A stretch of 64,000 bases of DNA from Neelides folsomi (lineage: Eukaryota > Arthropoda > Collembola > Neelipleona > Neelidae): positions 83,054-147,053 of the forward strand of contig JAQGBZ010000146.1 of assembly GCA_034687125.1 (NCBI GenBank). The letters are read 5' to 3'. Shown piece after piece: positions 25,323 to 38,400 of this stretch; position 1 is the first letter of the stretch; every line of letters begins with the position of its first letter. The position numbers were made by a program, and so were the translations under genes. The notes under the pieces were generated by a model, which ran no database searches, was not told the DNA's origin, and was given only the letters and a program-made list of their open reading frames with translations.

Positions 25323-28300
25323 CTCCCCCTACTGTCTCTTTTTTTATATTCTTCGTTTTAATTTACATTAGAAGCTCTATGTTCTAACAATAGGAGCGGA
25401 TTTGAATTGTTTTTAATTCTCATATTTGTTGGACCAACTAATACACAATTTATTATATACTGATAGAGGAAGAGAGATAGAGAAAAAGGAATGGTTTGTT
25501 TCAATTGGTTTCAACATTGAGTGTCTTGTCTTGAGTGGACCCTGATCCTTGTAATATGTAAAATAATTGAATTATATTTACATAATCACTTAAAATATCA
25601 CATTTTAAATATTAGTTTCAATAGATCCATTATTGTGTAGTTTATTATCTTTGTTCTATTTCAGAAGGGATAATAATTACACATTAATTATTATTATTAG
25701 ATTATATTTATAATCAAATTAACAGTATCTATTACAGATTACATTTAAGGGCTTCAATTGTATTAGGGTTTTAATTTTAAGTTTATGGCAGTTATACTGT
25801 ACTTGTAAAATGGGGCAGGATATGACCTGGGGAAATTCCTGGCAATTAATGCCAGAGGAAGCCCTTTAAATGCACACACAACATAAAATGGTCAAAATTG
25901 GCCAATCAGAGAGGAAAAAAAGCATAGGAAATGGAGAAACATTTAGAATATAAGCAAGTTAAATGTACGATGTAAAAAGTCGAATTAATTGATGAAATAT
26001 TTAACTATAAAATAAGATAAAAGGTTCACCGACGACAAGAAGGATGATTGAACTTTAAAAATCCCAAGGCACTCGAACTCATTTTAATAAAAGCTGGCCA
26101 TTAACATTCAAAACTCACAAAGGAGGAAAATGGTAAAATGCAAAAGATCCAAAAATGTAAGAATGTAATAAGTGGAAGTGGAAAAAGTGAAGTCTAGATT
26201 ATCATAAATATACTTGTATGTCTTTCAACCCAAAAAGTAATATTATTATTGATTAGTTATCGGATAGGTGCTTTCGCAGTTTATTTTTTGTAGATGCGCT
26301 CTCCCTGTTATTTCATTAATTAAAATAAATAACGAATAAACGTTAAATAGTTATTTGCGGTTTAAATAATATCGAGATATTTAATGAATCGGATCGCGAC
26401 GGAAAAAATATATAAATATTCACGCTAAACGGCTAAGATCGACGTTCAATTAATTATTGATATATTTAACGCAATTGTCTTTATAGTCTTTAAGTGCGCA
26501 ATTATTTCGGATAAATTACAAATATACCGCAATTTCCAAAATTGAACCGAATAAGAACTAAATATGCTTATAGCACACCTTGTAAGCGCAAATTGGAGAA
26601 ATTGATTCGAAGGTATAAAATTCTAGTTAGGAATATATAATATATAAATAAATATGACGATTATTTAAAAATAAGACGAAGTTCGTGTAAAGAATATATT
26701 ATGAATTATAATGATAAAATCGGTGCATCTGAAAGGATGCACACAAAAAAAATCAACACATGTACCATAAAAGTTGAATGGAATATATTGCAATTATTGT
26801 CGTTTGTCGAGTATACATTATAAAATATAATACACGATGTTGAGATGAATATGAATAAATCAATGATAAAATTATTCAAAACTTATTAATCGTGCACTTG
26901 TCTATTTTTTATATAATATTTATTATTCGCATTCATGGACCCATCAAGGAACAATTATTTATGAGAAATAAAAATGTTTACGACAATGTTCAACATGTTT
27001 AAATTATTTTTCTTTGAAATAAATTGAACTTAACGTTTCTCACAGCTGGTTTAAGAGGAAATGTGTAAGCTAATGAATCCAAGTGATTGTTATTCATATG
27101 TAATTTCATTGGAAATTAGCATTGAGTTGATTAAAGACTGGAAGGATTTATCAATTCAAACCCTGTCGATGTTAATGGTTTGAGAGCGGTTCAAAGACCT
27201 CGATTGTTTTCCATCCCCAGACATGCACGGCATTACAAGACGAGTTGATCAATTTATAAGTTTACGGCTACCTTGCCGCAACTTTGTTTGGTCAAAGATG
27301 AATGAAAAGTTTGGGATGATTACGGCTTCCAAACTTCTCGTAATGATTCGACGATTCGATTCCAATCAGACAAATGGACAGACAGGGTTTCTCGCCTTCA
27401 TCAACAACTCATCAAGATGATTCGATGATACGGGAATGAGAAGAATGAGAAGATGCATACCTTTATTACACCTCTTTTATATCCCGACTCACCAGACCTA
27501 CACACTTTAATATATCCAACCATGTAGCTATTTATTTGATGGGGATGCGTGTTCTTGCGGTTATAGAAATTTCCTCAATTGTGAAAAAGTACCAGGAGAG
27601 TCAGGAGACCGTCGTGGTCTTGCGGGAACGGTCAACGGAAATGTTCTTTATTTTCTTTTATTGTCTGTAAAAACATCATTGGGAAAAATTATGTATAGCA
27701 AAAAATTGAATGATATGTATTTAGTTAAACGTGAATGTGTGTTAAAAGGAATTGAATTGTATTTTTTATTGCATATAGCTATTATAATGATATTCAGCTT
27801 GTGAACATTGTGTATAGTATTTATATGGTAGTCCTTCGATAATGAAGTTCATAAAATAGACACGGAATGCATATAATTGCAGCAATATTTATAAATGGTT
27901 ATAAACTATCTTTTTTGTTTTATATCTAATATCAATTTCGGTATTGTTTGATAATGATAATTTGATACTATTAAAGCCGATATTAATGCATTATATGCAT
28001 CATAATATTTATGTAATTTGATAAGAAATTCAATTACTAATTGATATCGTGCATGGTGGTGTTAAGTTTGAATTGAATTGCCATTGCCATTTGTGATGAC
28101 AATTAATGTATGAATTTATAGGCATAACTTATCAAAATAAAATCAAAATCTCGAAGACAAATACAAAATAACTAAATAATTTTAAATACATATTGGAATA
28201 AGAACGTTTTATGCGAAAAGAGAGTTCGGAACTGAATCATTCAATTTATAGAGATGAATTTCGGAATAGATAGAAGTTTACATATTAGGCACTTTTATTA

Positions 28301-29458
28301 TTCAAACATCAGATGAAAAAACTTATATTTGTAACGCTTATTTTGAAAAGGCACATTTAAATACCTAATAAGTGTAATAATTAATAGTAAGTAGTTATTA
28401 TGTGTTGTAGTGTTATGTCCGAATCTGATCTAATATCTTATTTCTATCGACTTGTCTTTACTCGTATGCGTTTTTTACTTCTAAAGAGTTTGAGAATTTT
28501 TTATATTTAATAAACCTTTTCTAAACATTGCTAGAACATTTGTTTTAACATTTATAATAGTATAGTGTTTAAATTTTTAGTGAGAGTTTAAGGAATCAAA
28601 AATGCATAAATTCCAATCAAAACAAAAATAAGGAGATGCTTTTTTCATTTTTTTGAAGTAGTAAGCGAAAAATGAAATAAAAACAAAGACGCTGAAATAA
28701 GAAATATAGGCAATTTAGTTTATTGGGCTAGAACAAAATAAGGATGATCTAGACTACAAACACTACAATATATTTAATATGATAAATCTCACAAAATCAT
28801 AAAACTTTTTAATTGTAAACATAATAATAATTAGAATTGATTGATATAATTTTGCATCCTGGATTGAATAGGATAACACAATAAGCAAAAAGGTTTATTC
28901 ATATAATCATGATTAATCGGAGGTGCAATAATAATAATAATAATAATGATAATAATAATAATAGTATAATAATAATATTTAATATATAGTTGTAATAGAT
29001 GATTATCATTAATATTACAGTATTATGTATTATGTATATGTCATATATTTATAATAATGTACTTATAACTTTATAATATAATAATTAAATAAATTGGAGA
29101 AACCACAACCCCCCTAAATTGTACAGTAGAGTCGAGAGTGGAGCCTTCCTGGATCTGGATTGATCACTGATTGCCGCTTCTTTAGTTATTAAAATCTGTG
29201 TTTGAGAGTTGACGGGAGCGCCTTCGAGTTCTTTGCGTTGCGTTAAAATTCCTCTCGTCGTCGTAAGTCGTCTTCGTCGGCTAACAAACAGGTACAAACT
29301 CCAGAGAGAGACAGAGAGACTGAGGCACAGCTCCAGACACCTGCAGAATAAAAAAATACACCAACGGACCAGGAATGATTTTCGAAGCTCCCTTGTTCGA
29401 TTTCTCCGACAGACCGAGGCCCGACGACGTCTCGGCTCATTTACCTTCCAAATACCAA
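25323..29458. other. 4.1-kb intergenic region between convergent atossa and Hr3
   Basis: AT-rich. It should contain the 3' UTRs of both genes. Short open frames such as 27223-27420 (+) have no recognisable motifs. A TAA/AAT microsatellite lies near its right end. No RNA gene or transposon recognised. Confidence 0.55.
28927..28976. repeat. (AAT)n microsatellite
   Basis: An almost uninterrupted run of AAT/ATA triplets with a single GAT and a GT interruption. Confidence 0.9.
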
Positions 29459-32400
29459 TCACGTGTCGACGGCGAACAATTCTTTGTGGAGGGCCGGGAA
29501 CTCGAGATGTGGGGACATGCGGCGAAGCCGACCGAGAGCCTCCAGGTGCATCAGGCCCAATTCCCTATTTAACAAATAATTAGCCAAAAATTATAATCAA
29601 CGATCTTTTAAAGATTATTTAAATTAAATTAATAATGTTAATTTAAAAATTGATATTTAAAATTCAGGAATTAGTTATGGCAGACCTTAGCTGAGGTACA
29701 CGTGCTAGCAAGGCGTCGACGACGGTGACGTCTCCTTTCAGAGGCTGCCGATGTGTCCGGGCCACTTCGAACCGAAGCGACCTGAGGACTGCCCCGTTGA
29801 GCCGCCCGATTTCCTGCGTCCCTTTCAACCCGGGCCGATCTAGGGAAAGACGTTTTAATGGTGATGAGGAATTGGGACGCATACCCGGTGAAAGCAGGAC
29901 AAAGGCGGAGTAGAGGGCGAGCTGAGTGTCCGTGAGCTTGAGTTCCGCCAGGGCCCGGGCCACGTCAAAGAGGGACGAAACGAGCTTCATCTCCGTCGTG
30001 TCAGCCGTGAGGAACGCCTCGGGTGGAAGGAGAGTCTCCCCAAAAAGGACGGAGTTGCTCGCGGGGTCGTAGTGCCGCGATACTCGGAGGACGACGAGCT
30101 CGAAGGCTCCCGCTTTGAGGAGGACTATTTGGTCGTCCTGCGGGAGCTTCATGAACCCAGGCACCATCTTTGCAAACTCGATGATTTGTTGAACGACTGC
30201 CGTGAGGCGGGACGCGGCTTCCAACCACAGCTCATCATGGCTCAAATCTTTGTAATAGAGCACTTTGGAGATGTCCTGGGGACGTCGGAGCATCTCTCCC
30301 ACTTGATCTGCAAAAGAAGGAACAAAGTTGAGTCAAGACGAGTTTTATTTATTTTTCCAATACTTTTCCAAACATTCCACTTCATCCGTCACTCAACGGG
30401 TGCTACAAACGGTTTTATTTCTTTTTTTCACTCACCATTGGTATATATGCAGGTTCTTGTATGGGCGTCTGTGATCGTTCGGGCGAGGAGCTCAGAGATC
30501 TGAACTGATTCAGTGGGCAGAGTTGTTTGGGGCAAAGACGGTGCTGACGGACTCATGAGGATTCCTCCGGAATCGGGAAGTTCTGACGAGTTGGGTCGAG
30601 GGTCGAAGCACGGCACTCGACCGTCGTTCGTCGTCGTCGTCACATAGTCGTCGCAGGGGTCGTAACTTAGGTTTCCACCAGGGACCCAAGGACCGTTCGG
30701 AGTATATCTAAAACATTAAATTATTAATAAACTTAACAGTTCAAAGATAATAGAAAATAAATGTTCTCCATTAGATAAGTTTTCTTGATTAATTTAAATA
30801 GTTAGGAAAATCTTACGGGGCGTCAAATTGGTTGTTGTAAGTATTGGTGTACGGGTGCATGTTGGGGTCAGAGGAGGAGTTGATCGAAGGGTCATATCCG
30901 GACGAGTCAGGGGCGTTATTTTCCACGCTGCTGTTGGGCGAGACCTTCATTTGGGCTCGGTGATATCTCACTTCATCCTCCACCTTCTCCCTCTGCTTCT
31001 TCGACATCCTCCCGAACTTGACGGCTACAAAGAAAAGTTCAAATTGCAACTCCGCAACAAACCCAATTATCTCACAACGAACAATTCATTCAATTTGACA
31101 ATCGGCTCATATTACAAATACTCTACAATATATTATAGTAAATATCCTCTCGTCGTTTTTTATGAAGAATAAATATAACATTTTGAAGAATATTCTCTCA
31201 CCATTATGATCTCATTGTGCTAAGAGAAATAAAAGGGATTTTTTCTCTCTCGGAGCAAGGAAATGCCATTTATGGAAAAGTCTAAAAGAAAGCTTCTCAA
31301 ATCCACGTAGACTCTAATAAAAAAGGGAAAAAACTATCTGAAGCTAATGCTCTCTATTTTCCACGGGTTTCTTCATTGAAACTTGCATGATCATATGAAA
31401 CTCGTATGGAGACTAGTATGGTACGGGAGACTATTAAGAATCGACAACCCGCTCATACTTCATCTGAACAAGTCCTTTAACGTTCTTGTTCTCTCCCTTG
31501 TTCCATTAGCTATACGGTATAACTTCTACCCCCTACATTGGTTCTAACCAGAGGAGTTTGATCAAAAGGAGTAAAGTCCGTCTATTGGCAGACTTCTCCC
31601 ATCAAACTTTCTCCGGCGAAATCTGAAAAATCCGAAGTCGGGTAGAATGAACTTTACGACCACCCTCCGAATGACACATGAAAGTGAAGGCGAGTGAAAA
31701 GTAGAAATGACGCTTGACATTTCTATTTTTTCATGACTTGCACGATGAACCAAGGGAAATAACTAACTCTATAAATATTATACTAATATAACAAGAGCAT
31801 AAATCCCGAATTCCTTCCCTTTAACATGTCTGAACATAGGACTCTGAACACAGGAGTCGAGAGTCTGAATAAGAGTCTGAACATTACAGGTGTGGAGTTT
31901 CGAGTTTGGACATCATAAGAGTCTGAACATTGATGTGTGATTTTGTAACATGGAGTCGAATACAAAGTTAGTGTAGAAGTTAATAGAGAATGTTTGCGAG
32001 TTGTAATCTGGTTGAGGTAGCAAAGGAGAATGTGCGGATCGGCAACGCAGCCGCGGAGGTTAAAGACCTTCGATGCGGAAGCAGTTGGGAGTCCTCCGAG
32101 TCCTCGCCCATTCCCCCCACACTTCTTCTCCTGGCTCTGGTCCTCTACACGGATCGATCACTCCGAGAGGGGAAAAAATGGAATAGCAACACTTGAATCT
32201 GGGTCAACCAAACAGCTGACATAATTTTTGGCAACTCGGCTCTCCTCCAGCAAAACCTCAGAGTCCCCACCAACATCACCCATCACCATCACCTTCACTC
32301 TCTTAAATATTAAAACCCTTCTAGGAAATTGATTCATATATTTTATATAAATTCTAATAAGAATATATAGCTCATATGGTATTTACATAGAATATATTCT

Positions 32401-35400
32401 GGGGAATTATGTACATATACTCAAATCCCTTTCCTGGACATTTCCCCTCCTGATGAAACTATTAAAATCCCATTGGTAAATATACGCTGAAGAGAGTCAA
32501 CACGATTAGGGTTTTCACTCAAGCTCTAACACTTGGTAAATTATTATATTTATGATAACGGTTCATTGTATAATTAATTTCAGATTCATTATCCTCAGCC
32601 TTTCTGCAATTCTCAATTTGCGTTTTTTGAGGGAACTCCATTTGCCCAATCCCCCGTTCTTGTAATCTGGCTGCGTGTGTGCTGAGTGAGTCAAACATGA
32701 ATGGAGAAGCCTAGTTAGATAACACGAAAGTGCGGAGAAAAACTCAATTACACTCTCTGTAGTGATGAGCAAAGAATAATGCAGTTAGACTCTTCGAACT
32801 TTCCTTATTGAGAGGAGGAAAATGTAAATTAGATTTTTAAATGCATCCTCCATCTTTCATGCCATTTCCACCAGGCTTCATTTTCATGCGGATTCATGTG
32901 GAGTGCGTGGCAATGTATTAATGATGGACTTGTCTTTGAGTGCGTGAACATCTTCAACAATTCTAAGGTCCTTTATTGAGAGAGGATGATGAGGATGTCT
33001 GGAGGGGTCTGAATGAATATCATTCAGACTGGATATGAAAGAATCCCATCCATGTGTGGGAAGAATCTGCATGCGAAGGAGATTTGATAATAAATGGCGA
33101 TTGAGCCCCTCTTGAAAGCTAACTGTGCAGGTGTGGGAGTTGGGAAGACTCCCGTTATAACGGGACGAACCTGTCTCTCTGACCCACATTCTTCTACCCT
33201 TTATCATTATCAGCAAGCGAGTCGAGGGGAACTTGTGTTTACCCCAACCCTTTCCATCCCTCATCCCCCTCGCACGCATCAATTACGATTCCAATGGCCA
33301 ATAACCGAACTCAAGGTGGAATGGATGACTTGGCTTTGCGAGACGAAGACCACATTGGATCCTGATCACTCCGCCTACCCGTTATTATCCCTTCACTATT
33401 GATTATAATATTAACCATTGGGATTTCATAACTTTCCAAAGCACTATTTTTCACCCTTTGGACCTGCTCTAACAAGAATCTAAACATGAATATAATAAAG
33501 CGATAATCGAATGATTGCAAAGGAAAATTTATGCTCATGCGGAGAAATTTTTTATTTGCCGAAGAGAATTAAAATGAATTTCTATTAAATTCAAAATTAG
33601 TAGTAGTATTATTTAGATTGGTTTTCTATTTTTTCATATTTATAGAATGAATAGAGCCGATTGTAAATATAAATGCCATATAATATTGTTTTAATATTAA
33701 TTTTAAATATTTTTCTTACCGTCTCGGGACATTCCGAGTCGAAGGCATTTTTGAAGCCGGCAGTATTGACATCGGTTTCTATTCACCCTGTCGACGACGC
33801 AGTTTTTGGAACGCGGACATTGGTAGTTGACGACAGAGGATTGGGATCGGCGGAAAAAGCCCTTGCATCCTTCACAGGTGATCACCCCGTAGTGAACTCC
33901 ACTCGACTTGTCTCCGCAAACCTTGCACGGAATGATCTCGATCTGGGCTGGAATGGAAAGAACAGTTTTAATAAATGATCCGCTTATGTAACTCCGAGCT
34001 TCATCCCCCTCAAGCTCCATCCGAACATCCATTATCTTTTATAACCCACCGAGGTTATTATATCATAATTAGTCCCAAACTCTGTCGGTTTGTCTGGTGA
34101 GTGTGGTGGAGGATTAACAAATAAGTAAATAGGCTTTGGTGGTTTGAGAAGCATTTAACTTATTCATCGTACACCTACCCCAATCCCTATTTTTTCATCT
34201 CACCTCTAATCATAATTCATCACCCGAGCATGCAGAGAAAATAGAGAACTTGTAATTAGCGGAATTACACACGTTTCCCTCCATTTCCGCATTTAGATAA
34301 AGCTCCTTTTCTCTTCTTGCCTTTTTATTGACATGTTAAATGTGTTTGATAACACGAGGTCTGTACAAAAGAGTTTCATAAATACACATCTTAACTACAC
34401 CAAGTAGTTAGCTTTAATAATGCGTACAAAGCAACGGGAGCGGGGAATTATACACATTTATTTACACATTGTGCTCTATGATGGTGCGAGGGAGTGAAAC
34501 AATAGGAACGGCAATTCACATTTACACCCGCGGTCTTCAAGTGCGTCGTGTAATAAATGAGGAATTCCGCCGGACACTCCAACACTTCCTCACTCTTAAA
34601 TGAAAGTAAATTGTCATAACCACTCGACGCCTGTCTTGAGACTTGGAGACTGCAAGGGGCTCAAAGAAGGAATCGGAAGATCCGGCTCTTGTAGACTCAG
34701 ATTGGGAGACCTCGAGGGACTCAAACGGTACATTTGGTTCATTGTTTGGGGTCTCGAGTGGGATAGAAAGGTCTGGGACTAATCTCCCACCAGCAAACTC
34801 ATCACATCCAAACTCCTCGTGAAATGGAGAGGAAGAGACGTAAAATAATTGCCCCCGACTGGTCGAGACCAAACAGGAGTTGGTGCAATCTAAGGGGCTT
34901 CCATTCAACACTTGTTCGCCCAAAAACCCGACTAATAGACGAATTCAAATAATGCATTTCCTTTTAGAGTGATTGGACAAGCCCAGAACTAAAAGCATAC
35001 CATACCTAGTATACCCAAGAACATACAAATTGTATGTACCACGTACACTATGTAAGAAAACTATGTAATAGAACATAGGAGTATATATAGAATTTTGAAT
35101 ATACCAGAATTTTGAAATTTTAGTTATATAAATACTGTAAAATACCTGTTCTATTCTGTAGATTGTTTGCACTTTACGGTCTATTCATACATAAGGGACT
35201 GAAACAGACAGGTGCCTTAAGTATAATGGAAAAGGTCTTGTTCGTTCCTCACATTCAATTATGGTATACGAGATGATAATGTAACCTGATATTTATAATA
35301 ATTTCCTCTTATATAATAATGACAAGGAAGAGGGAAATAGCGGATGGTGGAGAAACGAAGGTTTTTTAAGGTAGAACCTGGAGGTGTGTGGATGAAACAG

Positions 35401-38400
35401 AACCATTTATAGTCCAAACCGTCGTTCCTGAGTGAATTTGCCGAAGAGGAGAATCTCATGTTACAAGAGGAGATTACAGACATTAAGGCCATTATGGTTC
35501 TCTATTAAGGAGAGTGTAACTGAGGGCCGCCTGAGAGGATTAAAAGATCCAACCGCATTGAGATTTAATATGCGAACCCACCATAGAGAGGAACGTCGAG
35601 ACCGGAAATAATCCCGTTCCATCTCGGATCTAACCTCTCATCATAAATGGCAGAGCAGTGGTTGTTCATACACCCATGAGGATATGAGACGACGGGATAT
35701 GTTGAGAATGGAACAGAACAAATGGAAACTTTGCTTGTCTCGTTATTCAAAGACTCTTCTCTCCCTTGAATGTAATTTGTGCCGAAGGAACATACAGACT
35801 CACACAGGTATGTGATAAAATGCCTCCCAGGCACAATTCTGCAAGTCCCGTTACCCTCACGCTTTGTACGACTCCGCACATATTCATTGGAAGAGAAATA
35901 AAAAAGGAATTTTTAGCCATCCTGACAATTCCTTTGTAAACTCATACTCATATTAATGTCAAGACATTTTTTTCTCTCATTGGAGATTATGCATGAGGAG
36001 AAGAATGGGAATTGTTGACGAATTCTTCTTTCTTTCATCTTTACAACTCCCATTGTTATTCCAAATCATTTAAAATCTCATGGGATGGAAATAATATATA
36101 TTCTTATTAAAGAGAAATATAAAGGAGATAAATCACTCTCGGTTCATTTACTTCCAAAATCCCTCAATTATTTATTCCACAATGAGGATTTACCTTTTAT
36201 GTAATTTTGGAAATTGGAAGGTAAATTCATTACAATTTATATTAAAGATATATCATAGAAATGCGTATTATAATTTGATGAGAGACTTTGGAGTAAATCA
36301 CATTGAGAGATTTCTGCTCTTAACAGGTTCATCGATTTCAAATATGGATAGAATATAATTGAATGAGTTATAGTCATATTAGACTCAAACAGACTTCCAT
36401 TTTCCTTTTCAGACCTTTATTCTTCCTTTCATCTTATTCCCTCTGGTTTCCTATTATAACCAAATTATGTCCCAGATAGAAAACCTCTCCAATGTATTCT
36501 TCCCCACAATGCCCGACTGTCAACTCAATTTGCGGCGTAGTGAGGAAGAACGTATGGGACTCGGGGGAATCCCAATTTCTCCTAAAAAGAGGAATCCTCG
36601 ATAAACAATAGAAGGGAATTGAAATATATACTTACTAATGTAATATACATGTTTAAATAGGGCCATTTAACGATTCAAAATCCCTCAACTTTACAAAGAC
36701 AATGGGGAAGTGAAGCATAAAGATATAAAATAAATTTATAAAATATATGGCTTACAGCATATTTACAGTATATGTGTGTAAAATACTATATTTACTTATA
36801 TGAGTGATATAAAGGGAGTAACCAATATAACAATTTATATTAGTTATACTATTAGTATGTCCATAAACGTATATAGGCATGCTTTTAATTCCAACTTGTA
36901 AAAGGAATGATATGATGATGGATGATGAGAAGACGGCGTGGCAAACCGTTGTGATTGGAAGCCTTCGGATTGAGCATCATAAAGTCCCGTTACAAACAAA
37001 GATTTTACGACGAGCGAAATGAAGAAGGGCTTGGTCATTTTTACGACAGCGTGCCTTTAATTTCCAGAGGGTCCAAACTGTTCCGTCTTTCCAGTTCCTC
37101 AATTTTCCAAGGGACACTGACCTTTGGGATGAGGAACGAGGCGGGATGAAAAACAAGGCAGTAAAATGAGATCTGTCAGAATGAAACGGAGAGGAAGCTG
37201 TAAAGCAAGATGAATTTCAGGGTTCTATTGTAATAGATTAAGGGACTTTACGAGGAAAAAAAGGAACAGTAAATTAAAATGTGATTTTGACCGAGGAGAA
37301 GCTAATTGAATTCGTCTTCTATTATTGCTCATACGAGAATTGGCTATAAATATTTACCATATTGGTTGTATTTTTGTCTGGTATAAATATCAAGTTGTTT
37401 GTATTTATGAGGGTATAGGAAATATTTATAGTTGTGGAGCGAGATCCTCTGGAGTTTAATTAAAATGGGCTATTTGGGGATTTTATATGATTAGATGGAG
37501 TGGGGAAGATGGGAGATCGGGTCCCGAGTGGAGCGAGTCGTATTAAAATTGAGAAATGAGAAATTAAGGAAATGGCAACTACGGAGGAACGAGCGAGTGG
37601 CGTAACTTTTTTATCGCGTGATGCAACTCAACATACACAACAGAGAGCTACAGAGAACGTCGACCTACTTTCAGTTCTTGGACGCGGAAAAAATAGTCGA
37701 ACACATCTACATAGAGACCAAAGGGAGAGATTGGCAGTTCCCCCAACAGAGAAGATCTCTCCCGACGGGCCCACTGGGCCGTCGATTGCGAATCCGTGCA
37801 AAAGACCCAATCGGTCCATATCAATCCATTCATGGAGATGGAGAAGGTAAATAAAAGCCCTCGTTGGCACACTTGGGCATACAAACACTGTTTAAATCTG
37901 GGCCCGACTATTTATACAATATCTCAGACTTATCCGAGAATATTTGCCATATTTGACGAAGGCATTTTCCCCAGCCCAATCGCCCATTATCTCATACACG
38001 AGTGGGAGATAAAGGATTCCTTAGGTTCCATAAAATTACCTGGGCTATTAATGGGCTATTACCCATTCAACCCATTCTCCATTTGACCTGCTGCCTTTTC
38101 CCCATCACAATGGCTATGGCAATGGCTATGGGAGAGGAAGGAATTTACAAGTTTGCTCCCAATTCCCACTCCATTCAATTTACATTACGGCTTCCTCTCC
38201 AAAGCTTAATAATATAAATTATATAAAAGTCTCCAGCAAATTCCCAACTTGCTACCAACTATTTACTACATATTACTCCTACCATAAAAGGTCCAATATG
38301 AACAGGAACTGTGAGTTTGGGTATTACAAGGAATAAATATAAGATTAGAATAAGGATCGTTATGCAGACGTATGGAGATGATCGAGATACCCCCTTGGAA

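Noticed and set aside
37572..37888. Overlapping open frames on both strands in Hr3 intron 1
   Set aside because: Four frames are open over the same GC-rich patch, which is typical of non-coding sequence. No motif or splice logic.
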